Source: Belliella kenyensis
Lineage (GTDB): Bacteria > Bacteroidota > Bacteroidia > Cytophagales > Cyclobacteriaceae
Assembly (NCBI RefSeq): GCF_022549675.1
Contig: NZ_JAKZGR010000003.1
Span: 62,001 to 126,000, forward strand
Direction of reading: 5' to 3'
DNA length: 64,000 nt
The notes below the pieces were generated by a model, which searched no databases, was not told the origin of the DNA, and saw only the letters and a program-made list of their open reading frames with translations. The position numbers and the translations under genes are program-made. Shown here piece by piece: positions 33,270-43,288 of this stretch. How positions within the stretch are numbered: the stretch's first letter is position 1; the number at the start of each line of letters is the position of its first letter.

Positions 33270-34361
33270 TTATTTGTAAAGTGGCAGTTTTTCCACCTTA
33301 GCGGGGATGTTTTTATTTCTAATCTGTATGTAAATGTCTGTGCCCACGGATGCATATGCTGTTTGTACATAGCCAAGTCCTATTCCTACAGACATGGATG
33401 GAGATTGCGTGCCAGAAGTCACTTCACCGATCGTTTCCCCATCCATATTAAGGATAGGGTAGTTAGCCCTTGGAATACCTCTCTCATGCAATATAAAGCC
33501 AACAAGCTTTTTATCTACTCCGGCTTCTTTTTGTTTTTTGAGGTTGTTACTATTGATGAATTCTTTTGTGAATTTTGTAATCCAACCTAGTCCAGCTTCT
33601 ATAGGGGAGGTCTCGTCATTGATGTCGTTACCATAGAGACAATAGCCCATTTCCATTCTTAGGGTATCTCTTGCTCCAAGACCTATGGGCTTGATGTCAA
33701 AATCTTTTCCAGCTTCGAAAATTGCCTCCCAGACTTTTTCTGCATCTTGATTTTTTACATAAATCTCAAATCCTCCAGCACCAGTATATCCTGTCCCAGA
33801 AATGATTACGTCTTGTACTCCTGCAAACTCACCTACGGTAAAATGATAAAATTTTACCTCGGAAAGATTTATGGGTGTCAAGGATTGTACGGCTTCTATT
33901 GCTTTTGGACCTTGGATGGCAAAAAGGGATATTTCTTCAGAGATGTTTTCTAAAGTTGCTCCTACGGTATTGTGCTTATTGATCCATGCCCAATCTTTTT
34001 CGATATTAGAAGCATTGACTACTAGCATGTATGCTTCATTATCAAACTTGTACACAATTAAATCGTCCACAATTCCTCCTTGTTCATTTGGGAAGCATGA
34101 GTATTGCGCCTGTCCATTGATAAGCTTAGAGGCATCATTAGAGGTTACTTTCTGAATCAAATCCAAGGCCTTCGGGCCAGTTACCATAAATTCTCCCATG
34201 TGTGAGACATCAAATACACCCACTCCTTCTCGCACAGCTTTGTGTTCCTCAATATCTGAGGTATACCTTACTGGCATATTGTAGCCAGCGAATGGTACCA
34301 TTTTTCCTCCTAGTGCCACGTGGAGGTCGTTAAGTTGTATTTTTTTGATGTTTTCTTCCAT
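33270..34361 (-). CDS. gcvT: Aminomethyltransferase, glycine cleavage T protein
   Basis: A 363-residue folate-dependent enzyme that takes the aminomethyl group from the lipoyl H protein and yields methylene-THF and ammonia. Motifs include [35 protein letters not shown] and [13 protein letters not shown]. The ATG at 34361 is favoured because an exact -7 element (34386-34393) lies 25 bases upstream; a start at 34406 would be upstream of that promoter. No gcvH or gcvP is nearby. Confidence 0.95.
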   Translation of the reverse strand: MEENIKKIQLNDLHVALGGKMVPFAGYNMPVRYTSDIEEHKAVREGVGVFDVSHMGEFMVTGPKALDLIQKVTSNDASKLINGQAQYSCFPNEQGGIVDDLIVYKFDNEAYMLVVNASNIEKDWAWINKHNTVGATLENISEEISLFAIQGPKAIEAVQSLTPINLSEVKFYHFTVGEFAGVQDVIISGTGYTGAGGFEIYVKNQDAEKVWEAIFEAGKDFDIKPIGLGARDTLRMEMGYCLYGNDINDETSPIEAGLGWITKFTKEFINSNNLKKQKEAGVDKKLVGFILHERGIPRANYPILNMDGETIGEVTSGTQSPSMSVGIGLGYVQTAYASVGTDIYIQIRNKNIPAKVEKLPLYK

Positions 34362-34385
34362 GATCGGGTTTATTTCTTGAGCAGA

Positions 34386-34393
34386 CAAAGGTA
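34386..34393 (-). promoter_or_regulatory. -7 promoter element of gcvT
   Basis: Minus-strand TACCTTTG, an exact TAnnTTTG match, 25 bases ahead of the ATG at 34361. It supports that start over the longer frame. Confidence 0.5.
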
Positions 34394-34497
34394 AATAAAC
34401 ATGCATAAGAAAGCGAAACTGAATTTGAAATATTATACTAATGGCTTGCTGCCAGCCTAAATTTTAGGTTATTTTAGCAAAAATTCTAAAACTGAAT

Positions 34498-36360
34498 ATG
34501 TTCAAAAAAATATCGTTTGTTGTCATTGGAATGATAATGTTAGGGATATCTACAGATTCCCAAGCCCAAAAGGACCGTTATCAACAGAAGGTTAAGTATG
34601 AAATGGATGTGACTATGGATGTTGTGAAAAATCAATATACTGGTACTCAGAAGCTTCATTATACAAATAATTCGTCCGATACGCTCTTTAGAGCATTTTA
34701 CCATTTGTATTATAATGCCTTTCAGCCCAATAGCATGATGGATGTAAGGTCACGAACCATAGCAGACCCTGATCGTAGGGTCATGGATCGAATTCAAAAT
34801 TTGAGTCCTGATGAATTCGGGATTTTAGAAGTAAAAAAGCTTTCCATGAATGGAAAGCCTGTGAAGTTTGAACATGAAGAGACTATTCTCGAAGTGGATC
34901 TAGTTGAGCCAATTCTGCCTGGACAGACGGTAGTATTTGATATGGAGTTCTTTGGTCAAGTGCCCCTTCAAGTCCGTAGAGCAGGCAGGGACAATGCTGA
35001 AGGCATAAGGTATTCAATGTCTCAGTGGTATCCTAAGATGGCTGCATATGATACGAGAGGTTGGCATGCTAATCCATATATAGGAAGAGAATTCTATGGG
35101 AATTTTGGGGATTTTGATGTGAAAATCACCATTGACAAAAGCTATACATTAGGAGGTACTGGCTATCTACAGAATGCCAATGAAATCGGTAAGGGATATG
35201 AGGATGAAGGAGTAAAAGTACCTAGTACGAGAGGAAAAAACCTAACATGGCACTTCAAGGCACCAAGTGTACATGATTTTATGTGGGCTGCAGATCCTAA
35301 CTACACGCATGAAAAAGTTCAAATGGAAAATGGGCCAATGGTTCATTTACTTTATGTGAAAAATGAGAAGACGGAGGAAAATTGGGGTAAGTTGATGCAG
35401 TACACTATTGATGCAATTGAATATTGCAGTGAAAATTTTGGTAAATATCCTTATGATCAGTATTCTGTCATCCAAGGTGGAGATGGTGGTATGGAGTACC
35501 CAATGGCCACTTTGATCACAGGACACAGAAACTTACGAAGTCTGGTTGGTGTGACAGTTCACGAATTGATTCATAGTTGGTATTATGGTGTCCTTGGGTT
35601 CAATGAGTCTTCCGAACCTTGGTTGGATGAAGGTTTTACCACTTGGGGTACTTCAGTAGTCATGGACGCAGTGTTTGAAAAGGATCCAAATTTTGTCCAT
35701 GAGGGGAGTTACCGTTCTTATTTTAGACTAGAAAATGCAGGATATGAAGAGCCACTCACCACTCATGGGGATCATTATAATTTAAATTCAGCCTACGGAC
35801 CAGGGACTTACAACAAAGGAGCAGTTTTCGTAGAGCAAATGGCTTATGTGATAGGTAAAGAGAATTTTGATAAAGCTTTGCTTAAGTTATGGAATGATTG
35901 GCAATTTAAGCATCCGAATGGACACGATGTAATTAGGGTTTTTGAGCAAGTAAGTGGCCTAGAGCTAGATTGGTATTATGATTACTTTATAGCTTCTACA
36001 AAGTCCATTGACTATGGTGTGAAATCTGTGGAAGCCGTAGGTAACGATTCCAAAATTACCCTAGAGCGAAAAGGCATGATGCCTATGCCAGTAGACTTGG
36101 TTGTGACATATCAAGATGGTTCACAAGAGATGATTTATCTCCCACTTGTCATCCAAAGAGGTAGCAAGCCAGAGGAAGAAGGGATGCCTAAGCGTGTCAA
36201 AACTCAAAAATGGCCTTGGACGAATTATAGCACAGAAGTAATGTTGGAAAGACCTATAGCTGATATCAAGTCTGTGGAAATTGATCCAAGTAAAAGAATG
36301 GCTGATGTGAACAGAGAGAACAACAAGCTCGAAGTAACTACAAGTATTCAGAAAAAGTGA
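34498..36360 (+). CDS. Secreted M1-family metallopeptidase
   Basis: A 620-residue zinc aminopeptidase of the M1 (gluzincin) family. Signal peptide to about residue 23 (DSQA-Q), N-terminal beta domain, then the zinc site HELIHSW with His355, Glu356 and His359 and the third ligand Glu378 in LDEGFTTWG, 18 residues later. The exopeptidase motif appears as GGDGGMEYPMAT. It probably trims peptides in the periplasm or outside. The gene is monocistronic, bounded by a terminator at 36511. Confidence 0.93.
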   Translation: MFKKISFVVIGMIMLGISTDSQAQKDRYQQKVKYEMDVTMDVVKNQYTGTQKLHYTNNSSDTLFRAFYHLYYNAFQPNSMMDVRSRTIADPDRRVMDRIQNLSPDEFGILEVKKLSMNGKPVKFEHEETILEVDLVEPILPGQTVVFDMEFFGQVPLQVRRAGRDNAEGIRYSMSQWYPKMAAYDTRGWHANPYIGREFYGNFGDFDVKITIDKSYTLGGTGYLQNANEIGKGYEDEGVKVPSTRGKNLTWHFKAPSVHDFMWAADPNYTHEKVQMENGPMVHLLYVKNEKTEENWGKLMQYTIDAIEYCSENFGKYPYDQYSVIQGGDGGMEYPMATLITGHRNLRSLVGVTVHELIHSWYYGVLGFNESSEPWLDEGFTTWGTSVVMDAVFEKDPNFVHEGSYRSYFRLENAGYEEPLTTHGDHYNLNSAYGPGTYNKGAVFVEQMAYVIGKENFDKALLKLWNDWQFKHPNGHDVIRVFEQVSGLELDWYYDYFIASTKSIDYGVKSVEAVGNDSKITLERKGMMPMPVDLVVTYQDGSQEMIYLPLVIQRGSKPEEEGMPKRVKTQKWPWTNYSTEVMLERPIADIKSVEIDPSKRMADVNRENNKLEVTTSIQKK

Positions 36361-36510
36361 TTGTCAGTAGGGTTCGTGAGTTCAGTGGGGTTTAAATATT
36401 AACTTGAGCCAATTCGAATTCTATGAATTCAAATGATAATCTTTACCAAGTAATCTGTCATTGGAAACAGCATACTTAATTTTTCTCTTGAATTATTAAG
36501 TGGCAATGAA

Positions 36511-36547
36511 AAGGTCAACAGCTGATTCAAGTTGTTGACCTTTTTTG
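36511..36547 (+). terminator. Intrinsic terminator, about 150 bases after the M1 peptidase gene
   Basis: AAGGTCAACA and TGTTGACCTT pair in a 10-base stem with a 12-base loop, followed by TTTTTT on the plus strand. Confidence 0.85.
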
Positions 36548-36549
36548 GC

Positions 36550-36584
36550 AAAAAAAAAGGAAATCAATTGATCTCCTTTTTATT
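36550..36584 (-). terminator. Intrinsic terminator after the Hc1-like gene
   Basis: On the minus strand AAAAAGGAGATCAA pairs with TTGATTTCCTTTTT (one mismatch) with almost no loop bases beyond the centre, followed by T residues. It lies just after the Hc1-like stop and close to the convergent terminator at 36511. Confidence 0.6.
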
Positions 36585-36601
36585 AACTATGGTATTTTTA
36601 A

Positions 36602-36778
36602 TTAACCAGCGTTTTTCTTGTCTTGAACTTCCTTACGGATGTCCTGTGCTAGATTCTTAAGATCTTGCATTCCTTTTCTAACTCTAGTTCCGGCTGCTTG
36701 ATTGCCTTTGTCATAGAATTTTTCGAAGTCACCTTCTAGACCTAGTACAAGATCTTTAATTTCGCTAAATCTGCTCAT
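36602..36778 (-). CDS. Histone H1-like (Hc1 family) small basic protein
   Basis: A 58-residue protein starting MSRFSEIKDLVLGLE with alternating charged residues and the Hc1-type stretch GTRVRKGMQDLKNLAQDIRKEVQ. Such small proteins are common in Bacteroidota and are thought to bind nucleic acid. The ATG at 36778 (complement) is chosen over one 19 codons upstream because the latter adds a non-conserved segment. Confidence 0.85.
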   Translation of the reverse strand: MSRFSEIKDLVLGLEGDFEKFYDKGNQAAGTRVRKGMQDLKNLAQDIRKEVQDKKNAG

Positions 36779-36881
36779 AGTAAAAGTTAATTTTAAGGTT
36801 GATGATAAGTTTAATTTGACGTTCAATATATGCAAAATGTTTCTAAAACAACAATTAGACGACTTTTTTGTCTATTTTTTT

Positions 36882-38168
36882 TTATTCCCCAAAGGAAATA
36901 GCTAGTTCGGAAGTTTTATAATATCCACTAGCTAGTTTGTCCTTTACAGCTTCAAAGGCAGCTATAGTCTCTTCTACATCTTCTAATGTATGTACAGCTG
37001 TAGGTATTAACCTCAAGATAATCATGCCTTTAGGTACTACAGGGTAGATTACCACTGAGCAGAAAATGTTGTGATTTTCTCTTAAATCCTTGCTCAAAGT
37101 AGCGGCTTCTCCTACTGTTCCATTCAATACTACTGGGGTTACAGGAGAATTGGAGTTGCCAATGCTGAAACCTTTTTCAGTAAGCCCATTTTTCAATGCA
37201 TTAACGATTTTCCACAAGTTGTCTTTCAATTCGGGCTGTGTTCTAAGCAACTCTAATCTTTTCAACGCTCCTTCTACAAGTAGCATAGGGAGAGATTTTG
37301 CAAAGATTTGAGAGCGCATGTTGTACTTCAGGTAATGGATCACTTTGGCATCACCAGCGATAAATGCACCTATGGAAGCCATAGATTTTGCAAATGTGGA
37401 GAAATAAAGGTCTACTTGATCCTGTACTCCTTGTTCTTCACCAGTTCCCGCACCAGTTTTACCCATGGTACCAAATCCATGCGCATCATCTACCAAAAGT
37501 CTAAAGTTGAATTTCTCTTTCAACTTGACGATCTCAGCAAGTTTGCCTTGATCACCTGTCATGCCAAATACACCTTCGGTTATTAGTAGTATGCCGCCAC
37601 CTTGCTCATTAGCGAGTTTGGTAGCTCTTTCAAGTTGCTTTTCACAGTTTTCTATGTCATTGTGAGGAAAAACATAGCGTTTTCCTAGGTGCATTCTCAA
37701 TGCATCTATGATACACGCGTGGCATTCACTATCATATACGACTACATCTTTTCGATCCAAAACAGAATCGATCACTGAAAGTATACCTTGATAGCCAAAG
37801 TTTAGCAAATAAGCGCTTTCTTTACCAACAAAATCTGCCAGCTCTCTTTCCAGCTGCTCGTGAAGGTCTGTCTGACCAGACATCATTCTAGCCCCCATTG
37901 GGTAAGCAGCACCCCATTTTTGGGCAGCTTCTGCGTCAGCTTTTCGTACTTCAGGATGGTTGCCCAGGCCGAGGTAATTGTTCAGACTCCAAGTAAGGAC
38001 TTCTTTGCCTTTGAATTTCATCCTTGGAGCGATTTCGCCTTCCAGTTTTGGGAACGTAAAATATCCTTCTGATAGCTCAGAATGCTTGCCCAAAGGGCCC
38101 AAGTTCGTATTTAATTTATCAAATAAATCCAATGCTTTGAAAGGTTTTGTTGTACAATTTTTCAACAA
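36882..38168 (-). CDS. PLP-dependent alpha-oxoamine synthase (serine palmitoyltransferase / SulA-like)
   Basis: A 428-residue fold-type I enzyme of the group that condenses an amino acid with an acyl-CoA. The PLP Lys261 is in FAKSMASIG, His150 of SECHACI should stack on PLP, and VDDAHGFGTMG carries the Asp-Ala-His motif. The length exceeds the usual 395 residues because of a 30-residue N-terminal addition. Homologues in Bacteroidota are serine palmitoyltransferase (sphingolipids) or cysteate acyltransferase (capnine sulfonolipids). I cannot separate the two by eye. The ComB-like gene four kilobases away is a hint towards sulfonate metabolism. Confidence 0.8.
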   Translation of the reverse strand: MLKNCTTKPFKALDLFDKLNTNLGPLGKHSELSEGYFTFPKLEGEIAPRMKFKGKEVLTWSLNNYLGLGNHPEVRKADAEAAQKWGAAYPMGARMMSGQTDLHEQLERELADFVGKESAYLLNFGYQGILSVIDSVLDRKDVVVYDSECHACIIDALRMHLGKRYVFPHNDIENCEKQLERATKLANEQGGGILLITEGVFGMTGDQGKLAEIVKLKEKFNFRLLVDDAHGFGTMGKTGAGTGEEQGVQDQVDLYFSTFAKSMASIGAFIAGDAKVIHYLKYNMRSQIFAKSLPMLLVEGALKRLELLRTQPELKDNLWKIVNALKNGLTEKGFSIGNSNSPVTPVVLNGTVGEAATLSKDLRENHNIFCSVVIYPVVPKGMIILRLIPTAVHTLEDVEETIAAFEAVKDKLASGYYKTSELAISFGE

Positions 38169-38316
38169 CGGTCGATACCGCTAAACTCGCCAAAAGTAAT
38201 ACTTTTTACTATTCCTACAAAATTTGAGGGGTCATTTCAAATATTCTTTCAAATCCTCACATAAATTTATTTACTTCGTGAGTTAAGCTTTTTTGAATAG
38301 ATGAAAAAACCCAAAT

Positions 38317-39819
38317 ATGAAAAAAATACATAAACTTCTGGTAGCCAATAGAGGAGAAATAAGTCTTAGAATCATGAGGACTGCTAGAGAGATGGGCATC
38401 AAAACCGTGGCTGTGTACAGTGAAGCTGATCGCCATGCTCCGCATGTCAAGTATGCTGATGAGGCAGTTTGCCTTGGGCCTGCACCTTCTAATCAATCCT
38501 ATTTGTTGATAGACAAGATCATACAAGCATGCAAAGATCTCCAGGTAGATGCCATACATCCAGGCTATGGGTTTTTGTCTGAGAATGCAAAATTTGCTCA
38601 ACGGGTCAGTGAAGCTGGGATAATCTTTGTGGGCCCTTCTCCACAGGCTATAGAGGTGATGGGTTCCAAATTGGCAGCAAAGCAAGCTGTATCTAAATAT
38701 GGAATTCCTATGGTGCCAGGTACGGAAGAGGCCATATCTGACATAGACGAAGCCAAGTCTACAGCTGCATCTATCGGCTATCCAATCTTGATCAAAGCCA
38801 GTGCTGGTGGTGGAGGTAAAGGAATGCGTATTGTAGAAAAGGAGGAGGAATTTGAAGAACAAATGCAGCGCGCTATATCAGAGGCTCAGTCAGCCTTTGG
38901 TGATGGTGCAGTTTTTATAGAGAAATACATTACCTCACCTAGACATATTGAAATTCAGGTATTGGGAGATCATCATGGAAATGTGGTTCATCTCTTCGAA
39001 AGAGAGTGCTCTGTCCAAAGGAGGCATCAAAAAGTAGTGGAAGAAGCACCCTCTGCTGTGGTATCTGAAGCTATGAGGCAGAGAATGGGTGAGGCTGCTA
39101 TTATGGTTGCTAAGGCTTGTGATTATTATGGAGCAGGGACAGTTGAGTTTATCGTAGACGAAGCCTTGAACTTCTACTTTTTGGAAATGAATACCAGGCT
39201 TCAAGTGGAGCACCCTGTCACCGAGATGATCACAGGAGTAGACTTGGTGAAAGAGCAAATTTTGGTAGCTGAAGGCCATCAGCTATCTTTTGGTCAAGAA
39301 GATTTGAAAATTCATGGACATGCTGTAGAAATCCGAGTGTATGCAGAAGATCCTAAAAACAATTTCCTTCCTGATATCGGAAAGCTACAAACTTACACCA
39401 GACCACAAGGATCAGGTGTCAGGGTAGATGATGGCTTTGAACAAGGTATGGATATTCCTATTTACTATGATCCGATGATCGCAAAGCTGATAACCCATGC
39501 AGACACTAGAGAAAAGGCAATGGACAGGATGATCAGGGCGATAGAAGAGTATCAGATCACAGGTATAGAAACTACTTTAGGTTTTTGCAAATTCGTCATG
39601 AAGCATGAGGCCTTTAGAAGTGGTGATTTCGATACCAAATTTGTGGAGCGATATTTTACGCCAGAAAGCCTTGATGAGCAGTGGACTGATGATGAACTTT
39701 CTCTTCTTGCTGCCTCTGCCGTTGAGATTTTTGAATCTTCAAAGAAGGATTTGCGAAAAATAAAATCTTTGCAAGGGGATCAATTCCCAAGGACAAAATG
39801 GAAAAATAGGCTTCTGTAA
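38317..39819 (+). CDS. accC: Biotin carboxylase subunit (acetyl/propionyl-CoA carboxylase)
   Basis: A 500-residue ATP-grasp enzyme that carboxylates biotin on its carrier protein. N-terminal KLLVANRGEISLRIMRTA, glycine-rich ATP loop KASAGGGGKGMRIV, catalytic ERECSVQRRHQKVVEEAP and EMNTRLQVEHPVTE are all present. It is about 50 residues longer at the C-terminus than E. coli AccC, typical of Bacteroidota acyl-CoA carboxylase subunits. It shares its last base with the start of the DUF1015 gene, but no biotin carrier or carboxyltransferase gene is adjacent. Confidence 0.93.
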   Translation: MKKIHKLLVANRGEISLRIMRTAREMGIKTVAVYSEADRHAPHVKYADEAVCLGPAPSNQSYLLIDKIIQACKDLQVDAIHPGYGFLSENAKFAQRVSEAGIIFVGPSPQAIEVMGSKLAAKQAVSKYGIPMVPGTEEAISDIDEAKSTAASIGYPILIKASAGGGGKGMRIVEKEEEFEEQMQRAISEAQSAFGDGAVFIEKYITSPRHIEIQVLGDHHGNVVHLFERECSVQRRHQKVVEEAPSAVVSEAMRQRMGEAAIMVAKACDYYGAGTVEFIVDEALNFYFLEMNTRLQVEHPVTEMITGVDLVKEQILVAEGHQLSFGQEDLKIHGHAVEIRVYAEDPKNNFLPDIGKLQTYTRPQGSGVRVDDGFEQGMDIPIYYDPMIAKLITHADTREKAMDRMIRAIEEYQITGIETTLGFCKFVMKHEAFRSGDFDTKFVERYFTPESLDEQWTDDELSLLAASAVEIFESSKKDLRKIKSLQGDQFPRTKWKNRLL

Positions 39820-41120
39820 TGGCTGAAATACTACCTATCAAAGCCTTCCGATATCACGAAAAGTACAAATATCTGATGGAGGAGTTGACTTCTCCTTTGT
39901 TTGACGTAGTATCTACCAAGCAGAGAGAGGCATTGTATGCTAATCCTATCAATAGCATTCACTTATCTGTACCTCAAGGTCCAAAACCAGCTCAAAGGGC
40001 TAAGCAATTGATGGATAAATGGAAGCGAGAAGAGGTCTTGGTACAAGATCATGAGCCTGGAATCTATGTGTATTATCAATATTTCCGCATGCCTGGTCAA
40101 GAAGGAGAAACGTGTAGGAAAGGCTTCATCACTCAGATCAAAGCATATGATTGGGAAGAAGGTGTCGTCTTGAGACATGAAAATACCATAGCCAAATCAG
40201 TAAATGATCGTGTCGAGCTCCTAAGGCATACCAAGTTCCAATCAAGTGCAACTCATGGACTGTATGAAGATGATGCTCATACACTCGAATCCTATATGGA
40301 TCAAGCAATCACCAATCCATTGTATGATATTGAGGATTATCAAGGGGTAAGAGAAGTCCTAGGAGTAATCCGAGACAAAGAGACAATCAGCAAATTTGTA
40401 AAGCTTCTTAGCGAAAAGCAAGTGATCTTGGCAGATGGTCACCATAGGTATGAAGGTGCCATAGCATTCAGAAAGGAAATGATGGCGTCCAACCCAAGTC
40501 ATACAGGAGCTGAGGCGTATAATTTCCACATGATGTATCTGACCAATGCATCAGACAAAAACCTGAAGATTTTGCCTACGCACAGGGTTTTTACTGGGAT
40601 AGATTTGTCTTCCAAAGAATTGCTGGAGAAAATAAAAGCATACTTCATCATCCGTCAACTCAACGATGTGGATGAGATAGAAGAACTTATTTTGCACAAA
40701 AAATGGGCTTTTGGTCTAATGTTGGGTGATGAAGCTTATAAAATCAGACTTAAGCCTGAGTGCATCCATGAGCTACCATCTAGTATTCCTGAAGTATTAC
40801 ATGATGTAGACCTGATTGTACTTCACTTTTTCTTGATAGAGAAAGTGCTGGGTATACCTATGGCAGAGCAGCGTTACTCAGATGAGATAAATTATGAACG
40901 TAATTTGAGAAAATGTCTGGCCAAAGTAGTCTCTAAAGAAGCATCTTTTGCGATCATTACCAAAGATATAGCCATGAGACAAGTCCTTGAGGTGTGTAAA
41001 TCAGGTCATACAATGCCACAAAAATCGACCTATTTTTACCCCAAAACACTTTCAGGTCTATTGTTTGCCTCGATAGAGGAGGAGGAGTTTAAGTTTTCAT
41101 ATGATTTGTTTAAAAGATGA
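39819..41120 (+). CDS. DUF1015 family protein
   Basis: A 433-residue cytosolic protein of the DUF1015 family (also called SerC-linked), recognised by ILPIKAFRY at the start, YVYYQYF, RHENTIAKSVNDRVELLRHT and the conserved ILADGHHRYEGAI. Biochemistry is unknown; members often sit by serA/serC, but here the partner genes are accC and maf. Its start overlaps the accC stop by one base and its end overlaps maf by four, so three genes share a transcript. Confidence 0.85.
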   Translation: MAEILPIKAFRYHEKYKYLMEELTSPLFDVVSTKQREALYANPINSIHLSVPQGPKPAQRAKQLMDKWKREEVLVQDHEPGIYVYYQYFRMPGQEGETCRKGFITQIKAYDWEEGVVLRHENTIAKSVNDRVELLRHTKFQSSATHGLYEDDAHTLESYMDQAITNPLYDIEDYQGVREVLGVIRDKETISKFVKLLSEKQVILADGHHRYEGAIAFRKEMMASNPSHTGAEAYNFHMMYLTNASDKNLKILPTHRVFTGIDLSSKELLEKIKAYFIIRQLNDVDEIEELILHKKWAFGLMLGDEAYKIRLKPECIHELPSSIPEVLHDVDLIVLHFFLIEKVLGIPMAEQRYSDEINYERNLRKCLAKVVSKEASFAIITKDIAMRQVLEVCKSGHTMPQKSTYFYPKTLSGLLFASIEEEEFKFSYDLFKR

Positions 41121-41704
41121 TCGATCTAAAAAATAAGCAACTGATATTGGCGTCCAAATCACCTCGAAGGAAAGAACTTCTTGCAGGTTTGGGTGTCGAT
41201 TTTATAATAAAGACCAAAGATACGGACGAGAGTTTTCCAGATGACATGGATCCTTTCGAAGTAGCAGGTTATCTTTCTAAGAAGAAGGGAGATGCATTTG
41301 CGCATGAATTGATGCATGATGAAATACTTCTGACAGCAGATACAGTGGTGATTCTGGATGGGAAAATCTTAAACAAACCTAAAGATGCAGAAGAGGCAGT
41401 GGCCATGATAACTGCGCTTTCTGGCAAAACTCATCATGTTGTCACAGGGATTTCCTTAACACATGCAAGAGGTCAATCTACTCAGCAGGATAAAGTAAAA
41501 GTTGAATTTGCTGAGTTATCATCAGAAGAAATATCTTATTATGTAAATAACTTTTCTCCGCTGGACAAAGCTGGGGCTTATGGTATACAAGAGTGGATAG
41601 GATATGTAGCCGTAAGTAGGATAGAAGGGTCTTTTTACACTGTTATGGGATTTCCTGTTCATTTGGTTTACCAAGCTTTGAAGAAATTGATCGATGGGGA
41701 ATAG
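41117..41704 (+). CDS. maf: Maf-like nucleoside triphosphate pyrophosphatase
   Basis: A 195-residue house-cleaning pyrophosphatase acting on non-canonical nucleotides (dTTP/UTP type). The family signature LASKSPRRKELLAGLG opens the protein, followed by TADTVVILDGKILNKP and YGIQEWIGYVAVSRIEGSFYTVMG. It overlaps the DUF1015 gene by four bases. Confidence 0.93.
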   Translation: MIDLKNKQLILASKSPRRKELLAGLGVDFIIKTKDTDESFPDDMDPFEVAGYLSKKKGDAFAHELMHDEILLTADTVVILDGKILNKPKDAEEAVAMITALSGKTHHVVTGISLTHARGQSTQQDKVKVEFAELSSEEISYYVNNFSPLDKAGAYGIQEWIGYVAVSRIEGSFYTVMGFPVHLVYQALKKLIDGE

Positions 41705-41917
41705 GTAGTCTATTTTTATAGGGGTAATTATTACAATCAGGTAAAAGTATTCAGGCAAAATCCTTCGAGGGTTCAAGATTGGATTGATATCATCTAGTCA
41801 AAGCCCTAATGACTTTGAAAAAGATTAACCTTAGGGGGGGCTTATGCTAGGGAATATTAAGTGCTATCTTCATTTAATCTCTGATTAGTAAGATACTCTC
41901 AGGTTGAAAAAAAAATC

Positions 41918-41959
41918 GCCTTTGAATCTAGTTGAAAAAATTCTTCTAGATTCAAAGGC
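41918..41959 (-). terminator. Intrinsic terminator after the RND adaptor gene
   Basis: GCCTTTGAATCTAG and CTAGATTCAAAGGC form a perfect 14-base stem. On the minus strand it is followed by ATTTTTTTTT. The plus strand also has a weaker T-run, so it may serve maf as well. Confidence 0.85.
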
Positions 41960-41984
41960 ATTTTAGTTTTATGATAAATAACTA

Positions 41985-43280
41985 TTATTCTGTCTTTTTG
42001 GTCACTTTGAGGAGGTCACCTTCTTTGATTTGCTTGCTCACTGTAAAGTATGGACCGGAGATGATTTCGTCACCCTCTTCAACACCTTCTGTCACTTCTA
42101 TGTGATCAAAGTCCGAAATTCCTGACTTAATCTCTCTTTTTGAAGCTTTGCCGTCTTTTACTACAAAGACCAATTCTTTGGATTTTTTGCTACCGTCAGC
42201 TGTGGTATTTACTTCATCCTCTCTGGTAGTGACAGCTGCCAAAGGCACTGCTAGGATGTTTTCTTTCTTCTGCGTGATGATGTCCACACTAGCGGTCATT
42301 CCAGGCCTAAAAGGAAACCTGTTTTTCTCAGTCACCAATTCTGCATAAGAGTCATTCAAAATTCTGATTTTTACCTCAAATTCAGTCACAGCATCTATGC
42401 TGGCTTTGGTATTTGCTGAATTTGCAATTGAAGTTACTACTCCCTTGAATTTTTTGGATACAGATGCATAAGAATCTACATCTATTAATGTGGTGTCTCC
42501 CAAGCTGATTCTGATAATGTCATTTTCATTGACATTGACTCTTACCTCCATTTTGCTCAGATCCGCTAGTCTTAGCATTTCTGTACCAGCCATTTGTTGC
42601 GTGCCTACCACTCTTTCCCCCTTTTCTACTAGGAGTTTCGAAACCGTACCATTTACAGGAGAGTAGACGTTGGTAAGTCTCAGGTTTTCATTGGCTTCAT
42701 TTACTGTCGCTTGTGAGCTTTTGATGATATACTCTGCACCAAGGACAGTTTGCTTAGCAGCATCTAGATCATTTTTTGCAGTCAAGAAATTTGATTGGGC
42801 AAGTTCCCAGTCAGAGTCTGAGATTACTTTGTCTTTGTGCAGTTTTTCATTTCTATTATAGTCTAGCTCTGCTCTGGTATATTGCGCTTCAGCTCTTTTT
42901 AAGTTTGCTTCGGCTTGAGCCAAGTTAGCTTTTTGTTGATTTAGGTTTGCCTTGGCTCTATCCAGCGCAGATATGAAATTGTCAGGACGGATTTTTACAA
43001 GTAGATCTCCCACTTTTACTGAATCTCCTTCTACCACATTGAGCTCAATGATCTCACCTGCTACATCTGGGCTGAGCTTTACTTCTATTTCTGGCTCGAT
43101 GACTCCAGATGCGGAAACCTTTTCAGTGATGGTTACTTTTTTAGCAAGTGTTGTTTCCACAGGGATTTCCTTTTCTCCACCAATCCACCCAGCAGATCTA
43201 CCAATAAATGCGAATACTACCAATACACCTACAGTAATGAGCAGGATGTATAATACTTTGTTTGATTGTTTTTTTGCCAT
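41985..43280 (-). CDS. Efflux transporter periplasmic adaptor (MacA/HlyD type)
   Basis: A 431-residue membrane-fusion protein: membrane anchor at 8-26, lipoyl half-motifs around 60-95 and 205-240, a coiled-coil hairpin at about 105-200 (LNQQKANLAQAEANLKRAEA), then beta-barrel and membrane-proximal domains. It links an inner-membrane pump to a TolC channel. The TolC gene lies just upstream with an 8-base gap. The pump itself is not in the window, which is common for MacA-type sets in this group. Confidence 0.9.
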   Translation of the reverse strand: MAKKQSNKVLYILLITVGVLVVFAFIGRSAGWIGGEKEIPVETTLAKKVTITEKVSASGVIEPEIEVKLSPDVAGEIIELNVVEGDSVKVGDLLVKIRPDNFISALDRAKANLNQQKANLAQAEANLKRAEAQYTRAELDYNRNEKLHKDKVISDSDWELAQSNFLTAKNDLDAAKQTVLGAEYIIKSSQATVNEANENLRLTNVYSPVNGTVSKLLVEKGERVVGTQQMAGTEMLRLADLSKMEVRVNVNENDIIRISLGDTTLIDVDSYASVSKKFKGVVTSIANSANTKASIDAVTEFEVKIRILNDSYAELVTEKNRFPFRPGMTASVDIITQKKENILAVPLAAVTTREDEVNTTADGSKKSKELVFVVKDGKASKREIKSGISDFDHIEVTEGVEEGDEIISGPYFTVSKQIKEGDLLKVTKKTE

Positions 43281-43288
43281 GATTCTAA

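Noticed and set aside
38257-38862. 201-codon minus-strand open frame
   Set aside because: Antisense to the start of accC, with residues that do not resemble a protein family.
41834-41840. Seven-G run downstream of maf
   Set aside because: It lies after the gene end, is shorter and has no promoter nearby, so slippage there is unlikely to matter.
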